From Alisma plantago-aquatica (taxonomy: Eukaryota; Streptophyta; Magnoliopsida; Alismatales; Alismataceae), in the NCBI GenBank assembly GCA_963693085.1, contig OY856410.1:566652406-566716405 (forward strand): 64,000 nt of DNA, read 5' to 3'. Shown in pieces: positions 12,376 through 23,490 of the stretch. How positions within the stretch are numbered: position 1 is the stretch's first letter; each line of letters starts with the position of its first letter. A model generated the notes under the pieces. The model was given only the letters and a program-made list of their open reading frames with translations. It searched no databases and was not told the origin of the DNA. Position numbers and translations under genes: made by a program.

Positions 12376-12928
12376 GTCGATACCATCGACCCTTGTGTCG
12401 ATGGTATTGACAGGGGCATAGGTTGGCGGCTGCAAAAATTTCTCTAAGTCGATACTATCGACGGCCTCGTCGATGGTATCGACCTACCATCAGGTTGCTC
12501 GCCAAAATGGAGTCGATAGTATCGACATGGTTGTCGATACTCACGAGATCTCTAGAGATATTCAGATGAATTTATCTCAGTGAAGTCGATACCATCGATG
12601 GGCCTATTGATGGTATTGACCCAGTGACATGCAGAAAGCAGCGGTCGGGCCTCGTGAGGGTGTTTGCCCTAAGCAGAGTCAATACTATCCACTTGCGTCG
12701 ATGGTATCGACGCAACATGTCACCGATCCGCGAGAGGAAATCAATGGTGATTGTTGCATCAAGAGAATCGATTCGTGGGATGGGTCGATACCATCGACAC
12801 CCGTCGATGGTATTGATGCATCATCGATCCAAGCCCCCACATCAGGCTATCGACAACCGTCGATACTGACAGAAGATCGGATTGCGCTATAGGAGTCGAT
12901 ACCATCGACTCGTGTCGATGGTATCGAC
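12376..12928 (+). repeat. Internal inverted 15-mer (hairpin) cluster of C
   Basis: Six or more head-to-head pairs of GTCGATACCATCGAC and GTCGATGGTATCGAC, for example 12376/12397, 12448/12469, 12784/12803 and 12895/12914, with arms 4-6 bases apart. The segment GACCTACCATCAGGTTGCT at 12481 also occurs next to an LTR copy at about 8404, so at least part of this block is copied from, or shares origin with, the LTR cluster. Confidence 0.88.
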
Positions 12929-12954
12929 GAGTGCATAGCAGCGATGGTCGTGTT

Positions 12955-12962
12955 TATAAAAG
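12955..12962 (+). promoter_or_regulatory. TATA-like box after the internal hairpin cluster (C)
   Basis: TATAAAAG lies 27 bases after the last 15-mer and about 195 bases before the ATG of the ATHILA-type ORF. The order motif cluster, TATA box, leader, ATG is what a promoter for that ORF would look like. This is a sequence-based inference only. Confidence 0.45.
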
Positions 12963-13156
12963 GGAGATGTTGTTGTCAACTTGATTCACACCTTCAAGGA
13001 CTACTTCATCCACTTGTGTCATGTGTCTTGATGTGCAAACGGAGCCCGGCTACGAGCATCTAAGGAGCGCATTCTTCCCCGAGCCTTCACCGAGTGGAGA
13101 TTGTCTTCTCCGATCTTCACCGTGCTCCGTCTTCTTTTCCTTATTTCTTTGCGACG

Positions 13157-14736
13157 ATGGTGCGTACAGCCAGTGCATCCTCTTCATGAGTGAATCCTAT
13201 GGAGATCCTCGAGTTCATTCCTCCACCCACTGCATCTATTCTGCGCCCGTGGATTGTCCATCCTTCTGTGGAGGTCCGGAAGGTCTATGAGGAACTTATG
13301 AAGAGAAAGATCGAGCCCACAAGCTATATTGATCAGATAATGGTCCATGATCTGGGGTTCGAGGCCAACCTTGCCTATGTCTTGAAGGGCAGGTGAGACA
13401 CACATCAAGGAGGCTCAATGAGCTGCAATACCACGCCGACGGCCAGCCTTTCGTCGGTGAGTGGCCGACGTACAAGGAACTCATGGTGGAGTTCATGGCA
13501 TCATTGGACATCAATGTGGTGCCCAATGATATGATCGCCACCGACAGAGAGTGGAGAAAAGGGCGGGTGTCATTTAGACTCTACAACAATGACTACACCC
13601 TCACTTTTGCCCAGTTCAATTCAATTTATAACTGGTCCCATAATGACTACCAGCACCGGCGGCCAGATAACAGGACAGACTACGATGATATCTTCGCCCA
13701 GCTCGTGACTGCGCCTCCGGGAAAATCCATCAGCTACCACAACGCTGCAGTGGCAGATTTTGAGCATCCATTTGTGCGGATTCTTCACCGCATGCTCTGC
13801 ACCACATTATTCGCTCATGGCGACATGTCTCTTAGTAAGTTTCAAGAGACGGATTTGTTCTTCCTGTACAAGTTGCTGAAGCGAGAAGAGTGTAATGTGG
13901 GCGCATTTTTCTTGACGCGTGTATTGGCTGTAAAGAGGAGTACGTAGAAGGCTCCAATCCATTTTGGAGGGCTCATCACACCGTTGGCCCACTATCTTGG
14001 GTTAAATTTCTCCCAGCTTACTCCCCTCTCCAACAGGAGCAAGGTCAACCTGCAGCATCTGCATCGCTCCAACCTCATCCTACTTCATGATGGCTTGGCA
14101 TATGCACACTGCCATGTCAATCAAGCATATCAAGAGTGTTCGCTTCCAGACCCCGTCTTCCACATTGAGGGTGCTCAGCATTTTCGATGGTCTGTCATTG
14201 CCATTGACGACTCTGATGAAGATGGTGGTGATGATGACAACAACGACAAAGGTGACGAGCATGAAGAGGAAGAGGAGGCCTTCACTCCTCTTCGAGCACG
14301 AGTGGCACCACAGAAGCGTCCTCGCATGCATCCGGGTGCATGTTCACAGCCTCCGCCACTGCAGTCCTCTCCTCAAGGAGAGGATGTCTATTCCATGCAG
14401 GGGATGTATACAATGCTGCAAGAGATCCAGCACACCCAACTGCAGCATACAGCTTCATATGCCGGTATTCAGGATACAACGAACCGGCTGTTAGATAATC
14501 AGAGGGCTATTTTTTAGAATGAGTGCCTCCTCCTCGACAACCAATAGCACATCCATGACAGGTTGCATAGGATGGAGATGCAGCAGCAGCCCTTCTACGT
14601 TCATTACTGGAGCCAGAATTACTTTGGGGGGTATCCACAACCTCCATCAATGCCCCAGTATGATCCGAACTTTTAGGGGCAATACCCATCTTGGGACCCC
14701 ATGGCTCCACAGTACCCGCCTCCTCCTGAAGAATGA
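13157..14736 (+). pseudogene. ATHILA-type ORF (post-pol, env-position) of element C
   Basis: ATG 13157 opens MVRTASASSS. The body matches the Arabidopsis retrotransposon ORF-1 (ATHILA) family: VRKVYEELMKRKI, GEWPTYKELMVEFMASL, VSFRLYNNDYTLTFAQFN, then FFLYKLLKREECNVGAFFL and FGGLITPLAHYLGL. An acidic run (about 14210-14280) and a Gln/Pro/Tyr-rich tail follow. It spans about 526 codons in the position where Athila elements carry their env-like gene. The function of the family is unknown. It is broken by TGA 13187, a frameshift near 13393, and TAG at 13945, 14515, 14545 and 14674; the frame closes at TGA 14734-14736. The start MVRT and its ATGGTGCG context resemble the gag start at 9877. Confidence 0.82.
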
Positions 14737-16330
14737 TCGGTATCACTATTCCACCTTTTAAGGTTGTTTTTTACTATGAGGCCATTGTCGAATTCAAGCT
14801 TAGGGGGGGGAGTTGGAACAGCTATATCCTTTAGTTTTCTCAGTTTTTAGTTTTTATTGTTTTGTCTTTTGTCATTTGTTTTTCTTAGTTCTTAGTTTTT
14901 TTGTAGGATCCACATTATATCTAGTGTAATTGTGGATGTCTTAAGTCATGTGTCATATTGTTTCTTGTACATGGGAATCAGGGGAAAATTTTAAAAAAAA
15001 TTAGTGTTTTGCAAGTTTGTGTTGTTCAACTTTGAGCACATAACTTAAGGAAATGATTGAGTTTGTCAACTCTAAAACAGGAAATCACAACTGTGCATTC
15101 CTATGGTTCATGCAAAGTGGGCGGGACTGGTTTTTGAGCCTAAACTGATCAAATGATAATGAGACTTTAATTTGAAATAAGAGAGAGAAACCTCTTAATT
15201 ACTACACAGGTCAGTAAGGAGGGACACATAATAATTTCCAAAGGTTCAGTCAATTAGTCGTGTGATCTATCCACCCCATTGTTTTCATACTCCACCTTAA
15301 GAATTGGAAGTACATTACGGTTTTAATCTTTTTGATTGCATTCCGTGTAGATAGGTCTTGCATTGCAACTATTTTCACATATTTTGCATGAAAATAAAAA
15401 AATAGACTAGGTATACATGCACATTATCCTTAGGTGCGTGTCATGTAGTTGCATAACTATCACTTTGTAGCTGCATTCACATCTTTTGTGCATATAGTAC
15501 ATCATGCATCCTATATCTTCTAAAACATAAAGGTGATGAACTTTTTCCATACCTTCTGAATGTTTCAAATGAATAAGTTAAGCAGCAATAAGTGAGCCAG
15601 ACAAATAATTAGTTATCATCTATGAAAATAAGGGCTTTAAAAAAATAATAAAGTTGGAAAAAAAATTTGAAAAAAAGAAGAAAAAAAAAGTATTGAGAAG
15701 CAAGTAGAATGAGAGGGAGAAAGGAACATGTTCTCACTGCATCTTAAGAAGAATAAGGACATGATGTAGTTCTCTTAGATATTCTATCTCACCTCAAGAC
15801 GGGATGTTAGTGCATGTATCATTCCACCCAAATGTAGGCATTAGGGCATTTCTACTTGCATATGCATCATTTCGTTCATTTTTTCTTTGTGCATGTTAAA
15901 ACTGTATAATGCTTCCATTTCTTCCACTAGCCACCCATTCCATTCACCTGTTGCACGATTTGGTAGGCCACCATGATTTTCGCCTCACTCGTTAATACCA
16001 GGAGAGATGCTTCCATGTAGATGGTAGTTAGGGAAAGCAATGTAGAATAGGAGATCGCAAGATGCACTGAGTCTGAACTGGAGAATGTTATTATGTTAAC
16101 TGCCTTATATGATAGTGTTCATCAATTTTGAGGTAGACACCTTTTATGGATGATTACTGTCACCTTTAGGGTAATTATCATTCTGTGGTTAGTAAGGGCC
16201 AGAATGTGAATGTCTGGCGGGGATCATATGGTGATGTCTGCTGTGATAATCTGTTCTTTAGTTGACCCTCACAATTCTATTCTAAAGTTTAGTTGCTTGA
16301 GGACGAGCAATGTTCAACCTTAGGGGATTA
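14737..16330 (+). other. 3' noncoding region of element C with two polypurine tracts
   Basis: No coding signal. A G-rich tract at 14797-14816 (AAGCTTAGGGGGGGGAGTTGG-like) lies 60 bases after the ORF end. The functional polypurine tract is next to the 3' LTR at about 16320-16330, preceded by TTGAGGACGAGCAA at about 16287, a motif common at the 3' end of Athila/Tat internal regions. A-rich low-complexity sequence lies at 15620-15690. Confidence 0.6.
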
Positions 16331-17901
16331 TGATGCAATGATTTTGAGTCACATTTATAGACTTATTTTACTTGCGTTTTATGCATTTATTGGTCATGTT
16401 GGTGGTTAATATTGCATAATTCACTTACTTTAGTCTATGATCCTTCTCAGTGTCAAATCTCTCTTATTTTATTGTTTTGAGCATAAATGATTACAATGAT
16501 AGGTTTTATCTTGGCTTATGTGGTTTTGTTTTGAAATTCAGGAAAAACGCATATTTGCAGCTGTCGATACCATCGACGGATGTCGATACTATCGACACAG
16601 CCACATGCAGCCAGCCGCAAGGAGTAGCACAGAGTCGATACTATCGACAGGGAAGTCGATGGTAGCAACCTACCATCAGGTTGCTGGTGAGCAGATAGTC
16701 GATACTATCGACACGTGGAGTTTCAACGACGGAAAAGGGATAAAACTGACGCCTAAGGGTGTCGATGGTATCGAGTCAGCATCAGCCGCAATGATGAAAA
16801 GAAAACAAGACTTGTCGATATCGCGCAGAGTCGATACCATCGACCCGCGTCGATGGTATCAACACCGTCAGAGCAGAGTTTGCTTCAGACCGATTCAAAT
16901 CCGACGGTTGTGATATTTTTGCAACCTAACTCAGTGATTATACATAATGACGGTGGCCAAGAGCAGGGAATCACGTCATTAGCCGCTGCACACGTCCCGA
17001 GAAGGTGTGGAGAGGAGAACGGAGCCCAGAAGCATGCCCCAGTCGTTCCGTAAGCCGAAGAAGACGTTTTCCACCGCTGAAAGGTTGTAGATCGTGCATT
17101 CTACGCCGAGGAATGCTTGGATCTTCTCCATTTAGGGGTTTCATCACTTATTCATTCTTTTCTCCATGTTTCCCCTTTCTTCACCCATGTTTTGCTCTGA
17201 GATGAACATACGGGGCTAATCCCCTTTATCTTTAGGACCGGGAGTAGCCCGGGAAAGCATTGTATGACATTTTTATCATAGTAATTCATAATTTATCTCT
17301 TAAATTTGTGGTATGATTTCGTTTTCTCAATTATATTGTTATGCTTGATCACCATAATGATAATCTAATGCCTTTAATTACTTTGAAAGAAGAATTAACG
17401 GTTGAAAAGAGACAAAATTCACATTAATTAACAAATCCCTTGAACAAGGTCATGTAAGGTTAATGGTGGAAACCCAGAGGTCGATTCTAATGCACCTAGT
17501 TTAGGGTATAGGTTACTACGATGGTGGAACCGACCTAGACATAGGTAGTGAATTGTACCACGACAGTGGACAATTCTGACTACAGGCCACTACCCAGATT
17601 GAGAGATGAACCTGAGTAACTATATGGAAATTAATACAATGAACACCCGTGGTGAAACCGCAATCCTAAAGATCTCCATCTGAATTGATTAAACTAAACA
17701 TTTAATCGATTGCTTTGTTTTATTTTATTTTCTTTTATTTTTAAAACAACTCTCATAACATTTTTATTGGTCTAGCTGATTGCGAGTAGTTAGTAGTAGT
17801 CTACCGATAATTCAGTGTCCCTGAGTTCGACTCGGGCCTCACAAGGGCCTATACTACATTGACGCGTGCACTTGCGTTATTTGCACGATAAAATCATTTC
17901 A
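16331..17901 (+). repeat. 3' LTR of element C
   Basis: It begins TGATGCAATG, ends ATCATTTCA and is followed by the target duplication GTGTC. It aligns with 8067-9678 throughout. Two hairpin units present in the 5' copy are missing here, between about 16712 and 16761. Confidence 0.93.
16563..16863 (+). repeat. Inverted 15-mer (hairpin) cluster, 3' LTR of C
   Basis: About eight copies or variants of the GTCGATANNATCGAC motif, at 16563, 16582, 16634, 16655, 16698, 16761, 16830 and 16849. The last pair again has four bases between the arms, but the second arm carries one mismatch. Confidence 0.88.
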
Positions 17902-17906
17902 GTGTC

Positions 17907-18955
17907 CCCTAGACCAAGAGAGGTCATGATGCAATATGGGTTTTGGTAGATCACCTTACCACGTCAGTACATGTCCTTGCCTTAGGGGAACAGCCAATGT
18001 GATAGATCTAGTTGAGCTATATATTTGAGAGATGGTTCGACTGCATAGCGAGATGAGTTCAAATATTCTTGAGCCATGCCTTAAGTTCACTTCCATGTTG
18101 TGGAAGTAGGTGCATGAAGAACTCAATATTAGATTGAAGTTTAGTAAAACATGTCACCACCTAACTGATGGACAATCAAGAGAGTATGGTCCAGACTTTA
18201 GAAGGTTTGATGAGAGAGTATGTTCTCATTTGGGGTGGATCATGGGAGCAGTACTTGCCCCTAGATAAGTTTGCTTGTTAGGATAGCTACCACTACAAGT
18301 ATCAGGAGGTATGGAGCTCTTTATGGGAGGATGTGTCGGTCACCACTTCACTAGGATGATGTCGGTGTGAAAACCTTGTAGAGGTCAGAGAAAACATAGT
18401 TATATACTGATAAAGTTGCTTTGATCGAACAATGGTTGAGAAAGTCCAGGATCAATAGGAGTTGTGTGATGACGCAAAGTAGAATGACTCGCACTTCACT
18501 ATAGGTGAACAAGTATTTTGGAAACTCGACCCCTCCGAGCTATAGTTAATATTAGAGGTAAGTTGAGTCCCTGATACATGGGTCTGTTTGAGATTTTGGA
18601 ACAAAATGATGAAACTACTTTTTTTAGCCTTACCCTCCCCCATGATATTATGATGCGTGATGTGTTCCATGTGTTCGATCTAGAGAACTATGTGAGGTAC
18701 TCGAGACATGTGTTGAGCATTGAACCTATAAAACTCCAAGGGAGGTTGACTTACCCTGAGTCACCTATGAGGGTACGAGATACCAAGGTCAGAGAGCTCA
18801 TGAGTAAAGGAGAGAGATAATAAAGGTTCTTTGGAAGCACCATGAAGAGGAGGAAGCAACATGAGAGCTGAAGATGGACATGGAAAGGTTTTATCCTGAA
18901 TTTCTTATATATTTGGGGGAATTTTGAGGGCAAAATTTCTATAAGAGGGGAAGGA
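17907..18955 (+). pseudogene. Integrase and chromodomain-region relic of element B, downstream part
   Basis: The integrase frame cut at 8066 resumes here with DAIWVLVDHLT (about 17928-17960), the expected continuation of the catalytic core. Near 18578-18820 an open frame reads MGLFEILE and HDVFHVF-like MRDVFHVFDLENYV, followed by KLQGRLTYPESPMRV, which matches the integrase C-terminus of Tekay/Del chromoviruses. Next comes KVLWKHHEEEEAT (after about 18815), the position of the linker/chromodomain in this lineage. Stops and frameshifts are frequent. The frame ends close to the polypurine tract AAGAGGGGAAGGA-like at about 18941-18955. Confidence 0.75.
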
Positions 18956-21884
18956 TGTTACAACCCCAATTTTTGGGTTTATATTGATTCAAATGCAATT
19001 TCTCCAATAAAATGTATGGTTATGATAATTGTATGATTTATGTGTAATGAATGGATTTATTTGATAATTTTTCCTTTAAATATATGATTTCGTGGACATT
19101 ATTGTGTTAGTGAGTCCAAGGTGATAAAAAGGAAAGAAAAACTGAAGGAAATCAAATAATGCATAATAGGAAAAGAATTTGAGATAATAATGAAAATATG
19201 TGAATGATTTGGAATTCTCTGAATATTTGTATGATTGATCATCATGGAGTATATTTCGAAGCCACATGGTTTATAATGGTAAAGGGAATCCACATAAAGG
19301 GAATAAAAGAGTAAGAGAGAGAAAATATGTATAAAATATGCCTTATTGAGAGATAACTTGCATATGAAGAAAAAACTCTCATACTTTCGAATTTGAGTCC
19401 CAAACTTGGCACACGAGTAATTTAAGTCATTATGGACTTTCCTTTAAAATTTGGGATTAAAAGGATAAGAGGTTCAGGACATATGATTTTTGTAAGTTTT
19501 CCTAAAGTGAGAAGGATAAAATTAAAGGTCACAATTCATTTCTGGCTTTTGTTCTAATATGTGGCTTGATAGCCATTGGATCCTTGATCCAACGGTGGCT
19601 ACATCTCAGTTAGGAATGGGAAAAAAGAACAGTGTTTGGAGTTTTCCTGATCGATTTTCTCCCTATACGATCAACGTATGAATATGGAAGTTGCTCCATT
19701 AGATTCGGGAGAGGAAACTGAACCTGGCGATCCTTGGTTTCCCCTACTTCTGTGTGGGATTGGGATTTCCCCAAATCCCAGTTCATTTAGGAGACCAGAT
19801 ATCATACATGGTTTACATCCTTACCTTCCAACCTATATAAGATGACCTATGATGCCTTGAGACCAGAAAGCAAAGAAGGGAACACCCGGTTCTCCCTCAC
19901 ATTCGGACTCTCGAGGTCGAGCCTATTACCTGTCCTCCTTGGCTAGAGTTGGCGGTGCAAGGGAGGTTTTAGGTTTTTGGATCTCACGACCATGAACCAA
20001 GATGTCGCTCCAGTGTGTTGGTGCTCCACGAGTGAGAGGATGTCATTGGAGGAGGTTTCGACGGACCCGGCTAATGGTGAGAGCTCACCGGAGTTGCGCC
20101 CCGCGGCAGTGCTCTAGTTCCGCATAGAGATAGGGGCCTCACATCGTGAGACCTATGAAGGAGGGGGGAAAGACCACCAAAATTTAGGTACCTAGCCTAG
20201 TGGACCCCAATTCTAGATCCTGAGCCAGCAGAAAATGTAAAATTATTTAAAGAAATTATTTGTTGATGTGTCGACAAGTGATTAGTCAAGATCCATTAAG
20301 TTTTGAGATAATCATAACTAGTTATTGGTAACTTGGATCAAGACATGTAATATATGAATTTTGATCAGGAGAATTCAAAAAATTCAATAAAAATATAATG
20401 GAAGTCTAACTCTGCTTGCAATTTGAAAAGTATATTAAATTGTTACCTTTAATGCTTTTATGAATAAGGAACCCTAATTTGATGTTAATGAGATTGAGAA
20501 AAGTACTATGGCCGTTTTAGGAGGATATTAACATGTTTTTAATAAAAAGGGATGTTTTGAATCCATAAATATGATCTACGTGCTTAATTGGCCTGATTTA
20601 GGGTTTCATGTACATAAAGTGTATTGTTGGGCTTAGAGACCCTAATTTAGGATAATATGACTTTTAATGGTTTTAATTGTGAAAATACATGTCTAAGATA
20701 GAGATATTATATTCTAAATCCAATTTGAGAATAAAGAATCCTTAATGTGGATGTGTATGTAATTAGGGTTTTACAATGTAGAATTTGTTTTAGGGTTTGT
20801 TGACCTAAAAAGGTAAACGTTGAGAAACTGATCTAAGAAACCCTAATGCATCCTAATGAGACTTCGAAACCTTAGAAAGGTGTCCCAAGTTGATAAAGAG
20901 TTGTTTTGGATGTGATGGTAACAACTAGGTGTTATATATGTTTTCAGGATCAAGGGTTGCTTGGTTTGGTTGCTTACCTTGCTTGATTGGACATCTAGTT
21001 GGATTTGGATATCTTGCTTCTTTTGACTCATAATAAGGTATGTGGTTATGCTTTGACTAATATTTGTAGTTTCACGACAATTTTCAAGGTTTTACCGGTT
21101 GCTTGAAAATAACTACTTGGTTGACTTTTATTTCATGCAACAATAAAGTGACTATGGCTATCATCATAAGTATATGTGCATAACTAGCTCAAATCCTAGT
21201 CCTCCTCTGTAGCTTTGAGTAATTATGAGAGATGGATAACCTAGTTATTGGTCTACCCATGGGTTAGGATCATCAGGTTACCTTGAGTCAATGTTTGGTC
21301 TACCTTTGGGTAGGATTATACCACTATATGACCCTATGTGTTGGTCTACCCTTGGGGTAGGACCATAAGGGGTTTATTTTGGATCTACCATATAGAAAGG
21401 TAGGATCCATGTCCACTATAGGGACAGCACAGAGGCAAGAATATGTTGGGATTGAGTAGTTATTTTTAATACATAAAGTTTGATCTGTTAAGCAATAATT
21501 TGGTTGCATTATGTTATTACAAATAGATGCAGGATATTGGTTTCCCCCACATAATAGTATAATTCATTATACTGACCGCTGTTTTGTTTGTCGGCGTTTT
21601 AGGTTTATCAGAAAGTGGTATTCCTTTAAAGTGACACTAAATGAATAAAGCTTAATAAAGAAGTGGAGGATTCTAGATAGATAGTTTCTTACCTGGGTAA
21701 AGTTCCTAAAATCCTATATTTTTCAAGGTATGTGGAAAAAAATATCCTATTTTAAGCTTATTTGTAGTAGAATTTATTAATTATTTGTTATTATTTGTGA
21801 AACCATATGATTCTATTTTGGGATAACGGCTCTAGCTTCTTAGACTTTCTTAATTGGGGGTTACCGTGGGGTGGGGTCATTACA
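18956..21884 (+). repeat. 3' LTR of element B
   Basis: It begins TGTTACAACCCC directly after the polypurine tract and ends GGGGTCATTACA. Its last 830 bp align with the B 5' LTR at 3600-4419. At 2929 bp it is typical of long Tekay LTRs. The motif GGTCTACCC...GGGTAGGA recurs at about 21250, 21296 and 21343. A GATCCTTGATCCAACGG block near 19580 is another feature of this LTR class. Confidence 0.82.
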
Positions 21885-23490
21885 TGTTGCTTCGAATCGA
21901 TTGCTTTGGGCAGTAAGTCCTCTGGTCCCTTATGTGCACTCACATCGACGGATTGTCGAGGTTTATTGAATCGCCTAATTTCTGTGCAATGCAGCAGTTG
22001 TTGCCCCACATCCATTGTGTTGTGTACGAAGAAGGGGATGATTCCCCACAGTGCATTATCCTCCTTTCCCTCCGATTTCTTTTGGTTTTGGTTTTTTCCC
22101 AAGGGCAAAATGGTCATTTTGCCTTTATGCTCTCTTATCTGCCCGAAGCAAACTATTGAGATGGCAGTGGGACTGGACGAGTTGGCCATCAATGATTGGG
22201 CCAACTCAGTGTGGCCTCCCTCTCCCTCTCTCTCTCTTCTTCACACGGATTGGTTTAGCCTACGTGACATTTTTCAATCATTCTAATTGGTTGATTTTAT
22301 AAAAATCATATCTTTTGCTCTAGTTGTCTAAAAATTAAGTAAAAATATGTTTTGAAATAAACAAAATGTGTTATTTCTAATAAAAATAGTTTCAATGCCT
22401 GATTTCCATGTTATTGATGGTTGGCTTTTGAGAATCTAATAAGTTATGTAAAAATTCCATAAAAATTGCAATTAATTCATCTAATCTCCAAATGACATAT
22501 AAAATATGTTTTCTTGATCAAGAAAACCTAATAAGTCAATTGGTGAGATTTTTAGAGTCAAAATTTTAGGTTTTCTAATAAGGTCTAGAATTAGGGTTTC
22601 AATATACTTATATTATTTTCAAACCCTAATCTATGTGAATAACTTGTAATAGGTAAAGATTGAGCTTGGATTATCTAAAAGTGGTGAAAGTTGAACTCAA
22701 CAAGAGAGGTTTGTGCATTCCTTACACCTTAAGTTGGGAAATTTGTGATCCAAACCTTAAATTCCTTAATGAAGCATTGATTGAACCCAAATATCTTAGT
22801 ATTTCTTCTTTTGATATACTTACCTCAAATTCGGTATTCATAATCTATTTCTTGGGTTTTGTACCCCATTGCCATGTTTCGATTATATGATGCTTATACT
22901 TGCCATAGTTGTCTTTAGCATGTTGATTTTATTAGATTATTTAACTAATGTAGTGGTACTTTTGTACAACCACCCATACATAGGGCATATGTTATTTTGC
23001 CTGGGGGAATGTGTTATTCTCCCCAATATAAAATAATTTATAGGTGACTGGAATGTGTTACTCTCCCCCACCTATTTGTTTGGGGTCTGGTAGGTGCCTC
23101 AACCCTACTTGGTTAAGATAGTCAATATTAATCATGCATGCAAACCTTTTATTATTTTCTTATTATGGAAAACATCTATTTGTTTGTCTCATACTCTTGA
23201 CCATCTTCATCTGATGAGAAAAAGTTGGTGTAGTTTAGATTTCCCTCTATCTAGATCCTTTTGTTGTTGTAAACCCTATATGGGAGTTGATGATATACTT
23301 TTATAAAATTGATTATAGTCATGAAAATTGTATTTTGCTATTGTGTTCTTTAGTCTTTTGTATACCATCATATAAAGATTTGAAAATTTTACATCTATTC
23401 CAGCATAACTTTTGAGTATGTTTCGAATGGATGTTTTATTCTTCAAATTTGTAGGAGGGAGTGGATCCCCTCTGGGTCTCACTCTTTACA
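21885..23490 (+). repeat. Remainder of element A 3' LTR
   Basis: It follows the end of B directly. Its last 130 bp (about 23357-23490, ending CTCACTCTTTACA) match the LTR tail at 1-95. No primer site follows, so it reads as a 3' LTR end. Short ORFs at 21807-22302 overlap in several frames, show no domain and are not genes. Confidence 0.6.

Larger units (their letters stand above)
8067..17901 (+). mobile_element. Athila-like gypsy element C, non-autonomous (gag-protease-ATHILA ORF)
   Basis: This is a complete insertion of 9835 bp with LTRs of 1612 and 1571 bp. Exact 5-bp target duplications GTGTC lie at 8062-8066 and 17902-17906. The Asp-tRNA primer site, gag core, aspartic protease and the post-pol ORF place it in the Athila lineage of Ty3/gypsy. 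Reverse transcriptase, RNase H and integrase are absent: protease runs directly into the conserved post-pol spacer near 12241. It sits inside the integrase of element B, so it is younger than B. All its ORFs carry stops, so it could move only with trans-supplied enzymes, and probably not now. Confidence 0.92.

Noticed and set aside
12376..12928. CRISPR-like array because of regularly recurring 15-mers
   Set aside because: Repeats are in alternating orientation with irregular 4-150 bp spacing, no cas genes exist and the context is a plant retrotransposon.
20640..20840. Interstitial telomere repeats (many AACCCTAA words here and around 960-1080 and 24040-24110)
   Set aside because: The words are scattered singly in AT-rich LTR DNA and never in tandem.
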